Origin: an uncultured Eubacteriales bacterium | Lineage (GTDB): Bacteria > Bacillota > Clostridia > Oscillospirales > Oscillospiraceae | Direction: 5' to 3' | Assembly (NCBI GenBank): GCA_900551995.1 | Contig: URXW01000002.1 | Location: forward strand, 28,467 to 92,466 | DNA: 64,000 nt | Translations under genes and position numbers: made by a program | Notes under the pieces: model-generated | Told to the model about the DNA's origin: nothing | The model's database searches: none | What the model saw: the letters and a program-made list of their open reading frames with translations, nothing else | Part shown: piece after piece, positions 50,614 through 59,129 of the stretch | How positions within the stretch are numbered: position 1 is the first letter of the stretch | How the letters are laid out: every line of letters begins with the position of its first letter

Positions 50614-51609
50614 GTGACGGAAATCAGTAAAATACCGTACTTTGACGGTCATTGTGATACGATATGGCGTTGTATGAACACCGCACCCGTGGCGGACTTC
50701 GGTGCCACGGAGGAGGAGCGTCGCACCTATTTTTCCGCCTGCTCCCGCCTGCGGGAGAACGGGGGGCACGTGGATCTTCTGCGGGGGCAGCAGTACGCCA
50801 GACGCGCCCAGTTCTTTGCCCTCTATGACGACAGTGCCGCGCTGCCCGAAAACACCGCTTGGACGAAAATTCGTGAAATGCACGACTGGTTCCTCCTCCA
50901 GCTCTCGGAGAATCAGGACGTGGTTTCCCTCTGCAAAACGGGGGAGGAGATAGACGCTGCCGCCGCCTGCCATAAAACCGCCGCCCTCCTGAGCATCGAG
51001 GGTGCCGACCTTCTGGACTGCTCCCTTGCCCATCTGGAAACGGTGGCGTCCTGGGGGGTGCGCCTCGTCAACCCTGTCTGGAATAACGCTAATATCCTCT
51101 CCGGCTCCTGCGCCCAGAACAGCGACTGCGGGCTGTCTGCCTATGGTCGTGAATTTGTTGCAAAAATGGATGATTACGGCATATTTACAGATGTTTCGCA
51201 TATTTCTGATACAGGTTTTTGGGACGTGGTGCGCTGCTCAAAACACCCGATCGTGGCGTCTCACTCCAACTCCCGCGCCCCCGGACTTTGCGGGAATCGG
51301 CGAAATATCACCGATGATATGTTCCGTGCCATCCGCGACAGCGGCGGCGTGGTGGGCATCAATCTCTATCTGGACTTCGTGGGCGGCAAAACCATGGATG
51401 ACCTCATCGCCCACATCGAGCATTTTCTCTCCCTTAACGGGGAATCGACAGTGGCGATAGGCGGCGATCTGGACGGCTGCGAAGCCCTCGCCGCCGGCAT
51501 GACCGGTGTGCAGGACGTGGCGAAGCTCTATCAGGCACTGGAGGAAAAGGGCTATCTGCAGTCGCTGCTGGAGGACATTTTCTGGAACAACTGGCGGCGC
51601 ATACTGTAA
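50614..51609 (+). CDS. Membrane dipeptidase family protein (M19)
   Basis: A 331-residue zinc dipeptidase of the renal-dipeptidase family. Metal ligands: DGHCDT (His13, Asp15), SIEGAD, DVSHIS and ASHSNSRA, all near expected positions. No signal peptide, so it is probably cytoplasmic and may cleave dipeptides including D-amino-acid ones. GTG 50614 is required to keep DGHCDT; the nearest Shine-Dalgarno (AAAGGA) is 13 bases away. A 9-codon frame (50601-50630) starting at a better-placed ATG overlaps it. The stretch around 51150-51220 is AT-rich. Confidence 0.88.
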   Translation: MTEISKIPYFDGHCDTIWRCMNTAPVADFGATEEERRTYFSACSRLRENGGHVDLLRGQQYARRAQFFALYDDSAALPENTAWTKIREMHDWFLLQLSENQDVVSLCKTGEEIDAAAACHKTAALLSIEGADLLDCSLAHLETVASWGVRLVNPVWNNANILSGSCAQNSDCGLSAYGREFVAKMDDYGIFTDVSHISDTGFWDVVRCSKHPIVASHSNSRAPGLCGNRRNITDDMFRAIRDSGGVVGINLYLDFVGGKTMDDLIAHIEHFLSLNGESTVAIGGDLDGCEALAAGMTGVQDVAKLYQALEEKGYLQSLLEDIFWNNWRRIL

Positions 51610-51655
51610 AGTGATATTGCATTACATAGATTGAAAATAGGGAAGGAGGTGCCCT

Positions 51656-52348
51656 GTGGCACTGTACACCATCGGCGATCTCCACCTGTCGCTGGGCAGC
51701 AACAAGCCCATGGACATCTTCGGGGAACGCTGGCAGAATTACGTGGAGAAGATCCGTCAGGGCTTCTCCACACTGACGGAGAACGACACCACCGTGCTGT
51801 GCGGCGACCTTAGCTGGGGCATGAGCCTTGAGGAGTCGCTTAACGATTTTCGGTTCATTCACGCCCTGCCGGGGAAGAAAATCATTATGAAGGGCAACCA
51901 CGACTACTGGTGGAACACCGTCTCCAAAATGCGCCGCTTTTTTGCGGATAACGGGCTGGACTCCATCGAAATTCTCCACAATAACTGCCTGTTTTTTGGC
52001 GAAATAGCGTTATGCGGCACCCGCGGCTGGTTTTACGAATTAGATAACCAAGGAACACATAATGAGAAAATGTTAGCAAGAGAGGCGGGAAGACTGGAAA
52101 CTTCCTTCCAAATGGCGGGCGAAAGTTGCGAAAAGATATGCTTTCTTCATTACCCACCCTTGTACCAAGGGTACGAATGTTCGCAGATTCTGCGCCTGTT
52201 GCAGCGATATAACGCCAAAGAGTGCTATTTTGGACACCTCCACGGTGCCGCCCAGAAGCGCGCCCTCGAAGGCACACATTTCGACACGGATTTCCACCTT
52301 GTGGCAGCCGACTACGTGAATTTCACCCCGGTGAAGATCCGCGATTGA
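51656..52348 (+). CDS. Calcineurin-like metallophosphoesterase
   Basis: A 230-residue phosphoesterase. Metal motifs: GDLHL (7-11), GDLSWG, GNHDYWW and GHLHG. GTG 51656 follows GGAAGGAGGTGCC. The substrate is not predictable. Local GC drops at 51960-52220, unlike its neighbours. Confidence 0.88.
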   Translation: MALYTIGDLHLSLGSNKPMDIFGERWQNYVEKIRQGFSTLTENDTTVLCGDLSWGMSLEESLNDFRFIHALPGKKIIMKGNHDYWWNTVSKMRRFFADNGLDSIEILHNNCLFFGEIALCGTRGWFYELDNQGTHNEKMLAREAGRLETSFQMAGESCEKICFLHYPPLYQGYECSQILRLLQRYNAKECYFGHLHGAAQKRALEGTHFDTDFHLVAADYVNFTPVKIRD

Positions 52349-52497
52349 GGCGCGCTGCCGCCCCATAGAGCAAACTGAAAAAATAGGCAAAAAACTGAAA
52401 AAAACAGTGGAAATTTCCATTGTAATCTGGTATCATACTTAATTGCATTGGCGTTGGTAGAGATACAGGTGCCGGTGCGGAACGGAGGAAATAACAA

Positions 52498-53943
52498 ATG
52501 ACTGTGAAAAGCTGCGAGAAACTGGAGAAGAGCAGGGTCGCTCTGACTATCGAGACGGGTGCCGAGGAGTTCGAGGCTGCCGTCAACAAAGCGTATCTGA
52601 AGATGCGCGGTAAGATCAACGTACCCGGCTTCCGTGTGGGTAAGGCACCCCGTAAGATCATCGAGAAGATGTACGGTGCCGAGGTCTTTTATGAGGAAGC
52701 CGTGAATATCCTCCTGCCCGACGCCTACGAGGGTGCGGTGAAGGAGAAGGAACTGAACGTGGTGGGCTACCCCGAGGTGGAGCTGGAGAGCTGCACCAAG
52801 GACGGCGTGGTGTTCAAGTGCACCGTGGCGGTGTATCCCGAGGTGAAGCTGGGCCAGTACAAGGGTCTTGAAGCTCCCAAGGCGGAGGTCAAGGTGGCTG
52901 CCGCCGACGTGAACGCCCGTCTGAAGGAGATGGCAGAGCGCAACAGCCGTCTCGTGTCCGTGGAGCGCGCCGTGAAGAAGGGCGACACCGCCGACATCGA
53001 CTTCGAGGGCTTCGACAACGGCAAGCCCTTCGACGGCGGCAAGGGCGAGAACTTCGATCTGGAGATCGGCTCCGGCAGCTTCGTGCCCGGCTTTGAGGAG
53101 CAGCTCATCGGCATGAAGGCTGGCGAGGAGAAGGACATTGACATCACCTTCCCCGAGAACTACGCCCCCGAGCTGGCGGGCAAGCCCGTGGTCTTCCACG
53201 TGAAGGTCAACGAGGTCAAGGTCAAGGAGGTTCCCGCCATCGATGACGAGTTCGCCAAGGACGTGTCCGAGTTTGACACCCTGAAGGAGCTGAAGGCGGA
53301 CATCAAGAAGAAGCTGACCACCGAGCGCACCGAGGCCGCCCAGCGCGCCTTTGAGGACGTGCTGATGGCGAAGGTCGCCGAGGGCGTGGAGGCTGAGATC
53401 CCCCACGAGATGGTGGAGCTGCAGGCGGAGCAGATGATGGAGGGCTTCAAGCAGCAGCTTGCCTCCCAGGGTATCCCCTTCGACCAGTATCTGAAGATGA
53501 CCGGCACCACCGAGGCGGACTTCGTGCAGCAGGCGAACGGCCCCGCCGAGCAGCAGGTGAAGATGGATCTTGCGGTGAAGGCGATCATCGACGCCGAGAA
53601 GATCGAGGCCACCGACGACGAGGTGGAGTCCGAGATGAAGAACGTCGCCGAGAAGTACGGCATGGATCTGGACACCGTGAAGAAGTACCTGCGTCCCGAG
53701 GACGTGAAGGAGCAGGTCATTCGCGAGAAGGTCATCAAGGTCGTGGCGGACAGTGCCGTGGCGGTGGCTCCCGCCGAGGAGAAGGCTGAGCTGGAGGCCG
53801 AGGGCGAGGTCGTGGAGAAGAAGCCCGCGAAGAAGGCACCTGCCAAGAAGGTCGCTGCCCAAAAGACCGAGGGCGCGCAGGAGGAGAAGGCTCCCGCCAA
53901 GAAGCCTGCCGCCAAGAAGCCTGCTAAGAAGGACGCGGAGTAA
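52498..53943 (+). CDS. tig: Trigger factor with Lys/Ala/Pro-rich tail
   Basis: Ribosome-bound chaperone and prolyl isomerase, 481 residues. Ribosome-binding loop GFRVGKAPRKIIEKMYG (residues ~44-60), FKBP-type domain (~160-245), and helical C-terminal chaperone arms. After ~435 comes an extra tail of repeated PAKK and KKPA units. First of the tig-clpP-clpX-lon block. GGAGGAAATAAC precedes ATG 52498. Confidence 0.95.
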   Translation: MTVKSCEKLEKSRVALTIETGAEEFEAAVNKAYLKMRGKINVPGFRVGKAPRKIIEKMYGAEVFYEEAVNILLPDAYEGAVKEKELNVVGYPEVELESCTKDGVVFKCTVAVYPEVKLGQYKGLEAPKAEVKVAAADVNARLKEMAERNSRLVSVERAVKKGDTADIDFEGFDNGKPFDGGKGENFDLEIGSGSFVPGFEEQLIGMKAGEEKDIDITFPENYAPELAGKPVVFHVKVNEVKVKEVPAIDDEFAKDVSEFDTLKELKADIKKKLTTERTEAAQRAFEDVLMAKVAEGVEAEIPHEMVELQAEQMMEGFKQQLASQGIPFDQYLKMTGTTEADFVQQANGPAEQQVKMDLAVKAIIDAEKIEATDDEVESEMKNVAEKYGMDLDTVKKYLRPEDVKEQVIREKVIKVVADSAVAVAPAEEKAELEAEGEVVEKKPAKKAPAKKVAAQKTEGAQEEKAPAKKPAAKKPAKKDAE

Positions 53944-53972
53944 TCAGCTGACATACGAGAGAGAAAAGCCGT

Positions 53973-54002
53973 GCGGCGGGGTGAGAATATTTACCCCGCC
54001 GC
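53973..54002 (+). terminator. Hairpin after tig
   Basis: 9-bp stem GCGGCGGGG/CCCCGCCGC (53973-53981 with 53994-54002), 12-base AT-rich loop, followed by a weak T-run. Could limit read-through into clpP. Confidence 0.5.
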
Positions 54003-54069
54003 TGCGGGCTATTTTGAAAATCACACTCAGGTGGGTATAATCACTTATCTTTTGCAGGAGGTATTTCTT

Positions 54070-54651
54070 ATGAGCTTAGTCCCTTACGTGGTGGAGCAGA
54101 CCAACCGGGGAGAGCGTTCCTACGACATCTTCTCCCGTTTGCTCAACGACCGTATCGTGTTCCTTGGCGAAGAGGTAAATGATACCACCGCCAGCCTTGT
54201 GGTGGCGCAGCTCCTCTATCTGGAGGCGCAGGACCCCGACAAGGACATTCAAATGTATATCAACAGCCCCGGCGGAAGTGTCACCGCCGGTATGGCGATC
54301 TACGACACCATGCAGTACATCAAGTGCGACGTGTCCACCATCTGCATCGGCATGGCGGCCAGCATGGGCGCGTTCCTGCTGTCCAGCGGTGCCAAGGGCA
54401 AGCGCATCGCGCTGCCCAACGCGGAGATCATGATCCACCAGCCCTCCGCCGGTACGCAGGGCAAGGTCACGGACATGGAGATCGACGTGGAGCACTTCCT
54501 GAAGATCAAGCAGCGCATCAACAAGATCCTCGCCGAGAACACCGGCAAGACGCCGGAGCAGGTGAAGGCGGATTCCGAGCGGGACAACTGGATGATCGCC
54601 GAGGAAGCGCGGGAATACGGTCTGGTGGACAAGGTCATTTATAAGAGGTAA
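54070..54651 (+). CDS. clpP: ATP-dependent Clp protease proteolytic subunit
   Basis: A 193-residue serine protease subunit. Catalytic triad Ser98 (MAASMG), His123 (MIHQP) and Asp172. ATG 54070 follows GCAGGAGG; the frame is open upstream to 53971 but those residues do not belong to the family. Works with the ClpX encoded six bases later. Confidence 0.97.
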   Translation: MSLVPYVVEQTNRGERSYDIFSRLLNDRIVFLGEEVNDTTASLVVAQLLYLEAQDPDKDIQMYINSPGGSVTAGMAIYDTMQYIKCDVSTICIGMAASMGAFLLSSGAKGKRIALPNAEIMIHQPSAGTQGKVTDMEIDVEHFLKIKQRINKILAENTGKTPEQVKADSERDNWMIAEEAREYGLVDKVIYKR

Positions 54652-54657
54652 AGACGA

Positions 54658-55947
54658 ATGGCAGACGAAAAAAAGGCTCTGCGGTGCTCCTTCTGCGGTA
54701 AGCCGGAGAGCCAGGTACACCGCATGATACAGGGACCGGGCGTGCGTATCTGTGACGAATGTGTGGAGCTGTGCATGTCCATTCTGGAGGACGGCTACGC
54801 CTCCGTTGACGGCGTGGAGAGCATAGAGGAGCTGCCCACGCCCAAGGAGATCCACGATGTGCTGGATCAGTACGTCATCGGGCAGGAGGACGCGAAGGTA
54901 ACGCTCTCCGTGTCCGTGTACAACCACTATAAGCGCATCTATTTCGGCGACGATCAGGACGTGGAGCTGCAAAAGAGCAACATCCTTCTGATCGGCCCCA
55001 CCGGCTCCGGCAAGACGCTGTTCGCCCAGACGCTGGCGCGGATGCTGAAGGTGCCCTTTGCTATTGCCGACGCCACCACGCTGACCGAGGCGGGCTACGT
55101 GGGCGACGACGTGGAGAACATCCTGCTGCGGCTTTTGCAGGCGGCGGAGTTCGACGTGGAGCTGGCGGAGCGCGGCATCATCTACGTGGACGAGATCGAC
55201 AAGATCGCCCGCAAGAGCGAGAATACGTCCATCACCCGCGACGTGTCCGGCGAGGGCGTGCAGCAGGCTCTGCTGAAGATCCTGGAGGGCACCGTTGCCA
55301 ACGTGCCGCCCCAGGGCGGACGGAAGCACCCCCATCAGGAGTTTATCCAGCTGGACACCAGCAACATCCTGTTTATCTGCGGCGGCGCGTTCGACGGGCT
55401 GGAAAAGCTGATCTCCGACCGTGTGGGCAAGCGCGGCATGGGCTTCGAGAACTCCGTCCAGAGCAGGGAGGAGCGGGAGGCCGGCGAGCTGTTCCGTCAG
55501 GTGCAGCCGCAGGATCTGCTGAAGTTCGGGCTTATCCCCGAGCTGGTGGGTCGTATGCCGGTGGTCACCGCGCTGCAGGGGCTGCGCCGTGAGGATCTGG
55601 TGCAGATCCTTACCGAGCCGAAAAACGCGCTGGTGAAGCAGTACCGCAAGCTCCTCAGCTACGACGGCGTGGAGCTGCACTTCGACGCGGACGCGCTGGA
55701 GGCGGTGGCTGACGCGGCGTTGGAGCGGAAGATCGGTGCCCGCGGACTGCGGGCGGTCATGGAGGGACTGCTGACCAAGGTCATGTACGACATCCCCTCC
55801 GACCCCACCATCACCGACGTGACCATCACGAAGGAGTGCGTCACCGGCGGCGGCACGCCCAAGGTGGAGCACGATCCGGCGAAGGTGGCGCAGCGGGCAA
55901 AATTCAAGACCGGCACGGCGAAGAAACCCGCCGCCCCGGCGTCTTAA
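54658..55947 (+). CDS. clpX: ClpX ATPase subunit
   Basis: AAA+ unfoldase feeding ClpP, 429 residues. N-terminal zinc Cys10, Cys13, Cys32, Cys35; Walker A GPTGSGKT; Walker B IIYVDEIDKI; sensor RGLRAVMEG. The IGF-type ClpP-docking loop appears in the variant RGMGFE region. Confidence 0.97.
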   Translation: MADEKKALRCSFCGKPESQVHRMIQGPGVRICDECVELCMSILEDGYASVDGVESIEELPTPKEIHDVLDQYVIGQEDAKVTLSVSVYNHYKRIYFGDDQDVELQKSNILLIGPTGSGKTLFAQTLARMLKVPFAIADATTLTEAGYVGDDVENILLRLLQAAEFDVELAERGIIYVDEIDKIARKSENTSITRDVSGEGVQQALLKILEGTVANVPPQGGRKHPHQEFIQLDTSNILFICGGAFDGLEKLISDRVGKRGMGFENSVQSREEREAGELFRQVQPQDLLKFGLIPELVGRMPVVTALQGLRREDLVQILTEPKNALVKQYRKLLSYDGVELHFDADALEAVADAALERKIGARGLRAVMEGLLTKVMYDIPSDPTITDVTITKECVTGGGTPKVEHDPAKVAQRAKFKTGTAKKPAAPAS

Positions 55948-55957
55948 ACAAGACCCA

Positions 55958-55991
55958 AACTGCCGGAAAAGCCAAGGCTTTTCCGGCAGTT
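55958..55991 (+). terminator. Hairpin after clpX
   Basis: 16-bp perfect stem (55958-55973 with 55976-55991) around a two-base loop. A T-run (GTTTTT) comes only 12 bases later. Confidence 0.65.
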
Positions 55992-56049
55992 GAGATAATG
56001 CCGTTTTTCCCAACGCCCGCCCTGTGGCGGGAGAAAGGAGCATACATAT

Positions 56050-58440
56050 ATGGAAGCGATCACAAGGAATATACCGGTGCTGGCACTGCGCGGGCTCACG
56101 GCGTTTCCGGGACAGACGCTGTCCTTCGACGTGGAGCGTGACATCTCCATCTTCGCGCTGGACAACGCCATGGAGAACGACCGGCGGCTGCTGGCGGTGA
56201 CGCAAAAGGAGCTTTCCACGGCGGAGCCGGGGGAGAGCGAGCTGTACACCGTGGGCACCGTGTGCCATATTTTGCAGATCATCAAGACCTCCGACACCAC
56301 GGTGCGCGTCATCGTGGAGGGGGAGAGCCGCGCACGGCTCCACCGCCTGTGGCAGAAGCGACCCTTCCTGCAGGCGCAGGCGGAGCTGCTGCCGGAGACC
56401 CACAGCCGCCACACCGCCCGCAGCGAGGCACTGGTGCGCCGCACCTACGTGCTCTTCGGCGAATACCGCGAGCTGGCGGACGGCATCAGCGACGATTTCT
56501 CCTCCGCCGTGCTGGACTGCGACGACACGGGGCGGCTGGCGGATCTCATCGCCCAGAACATCACCCTCCGCCATCAGGACAGGCAGCGGGTGCTGGAGGA
56601 GCTGCACCCGGACAAGCGTCTGCGTATCGTCAACGACATTCTGACCCACGAGGTAGACGTGATCTCGCTGGAATCGGAGATGGAGCAGAAGGTGCGCCGC
56701 CGCGTGGCGCAAGTGCAGAAGGACATGATCCTGCGGGAGCAGGTGAAGGTCTTGCAGCACGAGCTGGGCGACGACGGCGACGAGGAGATCGAGGAGTACA
56801 ACGCCAAGATCGAAAACGCCCGCCTGCCCGACGAGGTGCGGCGAAAGCTGCTGAAGGAAGTGGAGCGTCTGGCGAAGCAGCCCTTCGGCAGCGCGGAGGC
56901 GTCCGTTATCCGCAACTATCTGGACGTGTGCCTGGAGCTGCCGTGGAACAAATCCACCCGGGAGCGGGCGGACGTGGCGCAGGCGCGGAGGCTGCTGGAC
57001 AGGGATCACTACGGTCTGGACAAGGTCAAGGAGCGCATTTTGGAGTTTATCGCCGTGCGCCAGCTGAACCCCGACGCCAAGGGCAAGATACTGTGCCTTG
57101 TGGGGCCTCCCGGTGTGGGCAAGACCTCCGTGGCGATGTCCGTGGCGAAGGCGATGAACCGCAAGCGTGCGCGGCTCAGTCTCGGCGGCGTCCGGGACGA
57201 GGCGGACATCCGCGGCCACCGGAAAACGTATATCGGTGCCATGCCGGGACGCATCATCGAGGCGTTGAACCGTGCGGGCACCATGAACCCGCTGCTGGTG
57301 CTGGACGAGATCGACAAGCTGGGCAGCGATATGCGGGGCGACCCCGCCGCCGCACTGCTGGAGGTGCTGGACAGCGAGCAGAACGGCGCGTTCCGCGATC
57401 ATTTTATCGAGCTGCCGGTGGATCTGAGCCGCGTCATGTTCATCACCACCGCCAACACCACCTCCACCATCCCCCGTCCGCTGCTGGATCGCATGGAGGT
57501 CATCGAGCTGGGCAGCTACACCGACGAGGAAAAGCTGCATATCGCCCGGGAGCACCTGCTGCCCAAGCAGCTGAAGGAGAACGGCATCCGCCGCGGCCAG
57601 CTGCATCTGGGGGACGAAGCCCTGCGCGCCATCATCACCGACTACACGAAGGAATCCGGCGTCCGGACGCTGGAGCGTCAGCTGGGCAAGCTATGCCGCC
57701 GCGTGGCAATGCGTCTGGTACAAACGGGTGTAAAGCGTATTGACGTTACAGCAAAAGACCTGAAGGATCTGCTGGACACGCCACCCTACGCCGAGGATCG
57801 GAACGCCAAGTCCGACCAGGTCGGCGTGGTCAACGGGCTGGCGTGGACGGAGGTGGGCGGCGAGCTGCTGGAGGTGGAGGCCGGCGTCATGGACGGCACC
57901 GGCAAGCTGGAGCTGACCGGCAATCTGGGGCAGGTGATGCAGGAATCCGTGAAGGCGGCGTACACCTGCTTACGCAGCCGCGCCAAGGAGCTGGGCATCG
58001 CCCCGGACTTCTACAAGACCAAGGACATCCACGTGCACTTCCCGGAGGGCGCGGTGCCCAAGGACGGTCCCTCCGCCGGTATCGCCATCGCCACGGCGAT
58101 GCTCTCCGCCCTGACGGGGCGCGCCGTGCGCCACGATGTGGCAATGACCGGCGAAGTCACGCTGCGGGGCAGGGTGCTGCCCATCGGCGGACTGCGGGAA
58201 AAGACCATGGCGGCGAAGCGCAGCAACATCAAGACCGTCATCATTCCCAAGGAAAACCTGAAGGATCTGGCGGACATCGACCCCGCCGTCCGGGAGGCTC
58301 TGCGCTTCATCCCGGCGGAGACGGTGGACGCGGTGTTCGTCCACGCGCTGACGCTGCCGAAAAAGGAGGCGGCTGTGGAGCATCTCACCGCCATAGCCGG
58401 CACAGTCACACAGGAGGTGCGCCATGGCGATCAACTTTAA
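56050..58440 (+). CDS. lon: Lon protease
   Basis: ATP-dependent serine protease, 796 residues: N-terminal substrate domain, AAA+ module with GPPGVGKTS and VLDEIDKLGSD, and protease domain with Ser675 (DGPSAG) and Lys718 (GGLREKT). It overlaps engB by 17 bases, as in many Firmicutes. Confidence 0.97.
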   Translation: MEAITRNIPVLALRGLTAFPGQTLSFDVERDISIFALDNAMENDRRLLAVTQKELSTAEPGESELYTVGTVCHILQIIKTSDTTVRVIVEGESRARLHRLWQKRPFLQAQAELLPETHSRHTARSEALVRRTYVLFGEYRELADGISDDFSSAVLDCDDTGRLADLIAQNITLRHQDRQRVLEELHPDKRLRIVNDILTHEVDVISLESEMEQKVRRRVAQVQKDMILREQVKVLQHELGDDGDEEIEEYNAKIENARLPDEVRRKLLKEVERLAKQPFGSAEASVIRNYLDVCLELPWNKSTRERADVAQARRLLDRDHYGLDKVKERILEFIAVRQLNPDAKGKILCLVGPPGVGKTSVAMSVAKAMNRKRARLSLGGVRDEADIRGHRKTYIGAMPGRIIEALNRAGTMNPLLVLDEIDKLGSDMRGDPAAALLEVLDSEQNGAFRDHFIELPVDLSRVMFITTANTTSTIPRPLLDRMEVIELGSYTDEEKLHIAREHLLPKQLKENGIRRGQLHLGDEALRAIITDYTKESGVRTLERQLGKLCRRVAMRLVQTGVKRIDVTAKDLKDLLDTPPYAEDRNAKSDQVGVVNGLAWTEVGGELLEVEAGVMDGTGKLELTGNLGQVMQESVKAAYTCLRSRAKELGIAPDFYKTKDIHVHFPEGAVPKDGPSAGIAIATAMLSALTGRAVRHDVAMTGEVTLRGRVLPIGGLREKTMAAKRSNIKTVIIPKENLKDLADIDPAVREALRFIPAETVDAVFVHALTLPKKEAAVEHLTAIAGTVTQEVRHGDQL

Positions 58441-59017
58441 CAAGGCGGAATTTGTCCTCTCGTCTGTAAAGGCGGAAACCTTTATCCGTGACGGAAAACC
58501 GCAGGTCACGTTCGCCGGACGCAGCAACGTGGGCAAGTCCTCCGTCATCAACCGCCTGCTGGGGCGGAAGAACTTCGCCCGCGTCGGAGCCACCCCCGGC
58601 AAGACCAGCCAGATCAACTATTTCAGTATCGACGGGAAAATTTACTTCACCGACCTGCCCGGCTACGGCTACGCCAAGGTCTCCAAGGAGGAGCGCGACC
58701 GATGGGGACGACTCATGGAGCGGTACTTCGCCGAGGAGGGGCTCATCACGCTGGGCGTCCTCATTGTGGACGCACGGCACAAGCCCACCACCGACGACGT
58801 GACCATGTGCGACTGGTTCAAGGGCACCGGCTGCCCGGTGATCGTGGTGGCGAACAAGCTGGACAAGCTGAAAAAAAGCGAGATCGAGCCGAAACTCGCC
58901 CTCATCCGCCAGACGCTGACGCTGCCGGAGGACGCGCTGCTGATCCCGTTCTCCGCGGAGAAGGGCACCGGCAAAGCGGAGCTGCTGGCATCGATCAGCC
59001 AGCAGACAGGCTGTTAA
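58424..59017 (+). CDS. engB: Ribosome biogenesis GTP-binding protein EngB (YsxC/YihA)
   Basis: TrmE-Era-EngA-like GTPase for 50S assembly, 197 residues. G1 GRSNVGKSS, G3 DLPGYGYAK, G4 NKLDKL are clear. GGAGG (58413-58417) lies inside the lon gene just before ATG 58424. Confidence 0.96.
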   Translation: MAINFNKAEFVLSSVKAETFIRDGKPQVTFAGRSNVGKSSVINRLLGRKNFARVGATPGKTSQINYFSIDGKIYFTDLPGYGYAKVSKEERDRWGRLMERYFAEEGLITLGVLIVDARHKPTTDDVTMCDWFKGTGCPVIVVANKLDKLKKSEIEPKLALIRQTLTLPEDALLIPFSAEKGTGKAELLASISQQTGC

Positions 59018-59032
59018 ACCGCAAAAAAAGGA

Positions 59033-59062
59033 TTGTTAATTGTCCTAAACGTATGGTATAAT
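59033..59062 (+). promoter_or_regulatory. Promoter of pckA
   Basis: TTGTTA (59033-59038), 18-bp spacer, TATAAT (59057-59062) with an extended TGG. Confidence 0.7.
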
Positions 59063-59081
59063 CAATCCAAGCAAGCAACGC

Positions 59082-59095
59082 GGCGCGTTCGCGCC
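59082..59095 (+). other. GC hairpin in the pckA leader
   Basis: GGCGCG TT CGCGCC (59082-59095), a 6-bp stem with a two-base loop as drawn, 20 bases before the Shine-Dalgarno AGGAGG (59115-59120). Confidence 0.4.
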
Positions 59096-59129
59096 AGCGG
59101 TGACATTTTCAAACAGGAGGTTTTGCAAA

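Noticed and set aside
54076..57606. A 1176-codon open frame on the minus strand opposite clpP, clpX and lon, and similar long antisense frames at 5555-8071, 29441-31936, 44816-46777 and 32231-34225
   Set aside because: They lie opposite clearly recognisable genes, have low-complexity His/Arg/Val-rich translations and no family motifs; they result from high GC and codon bias.
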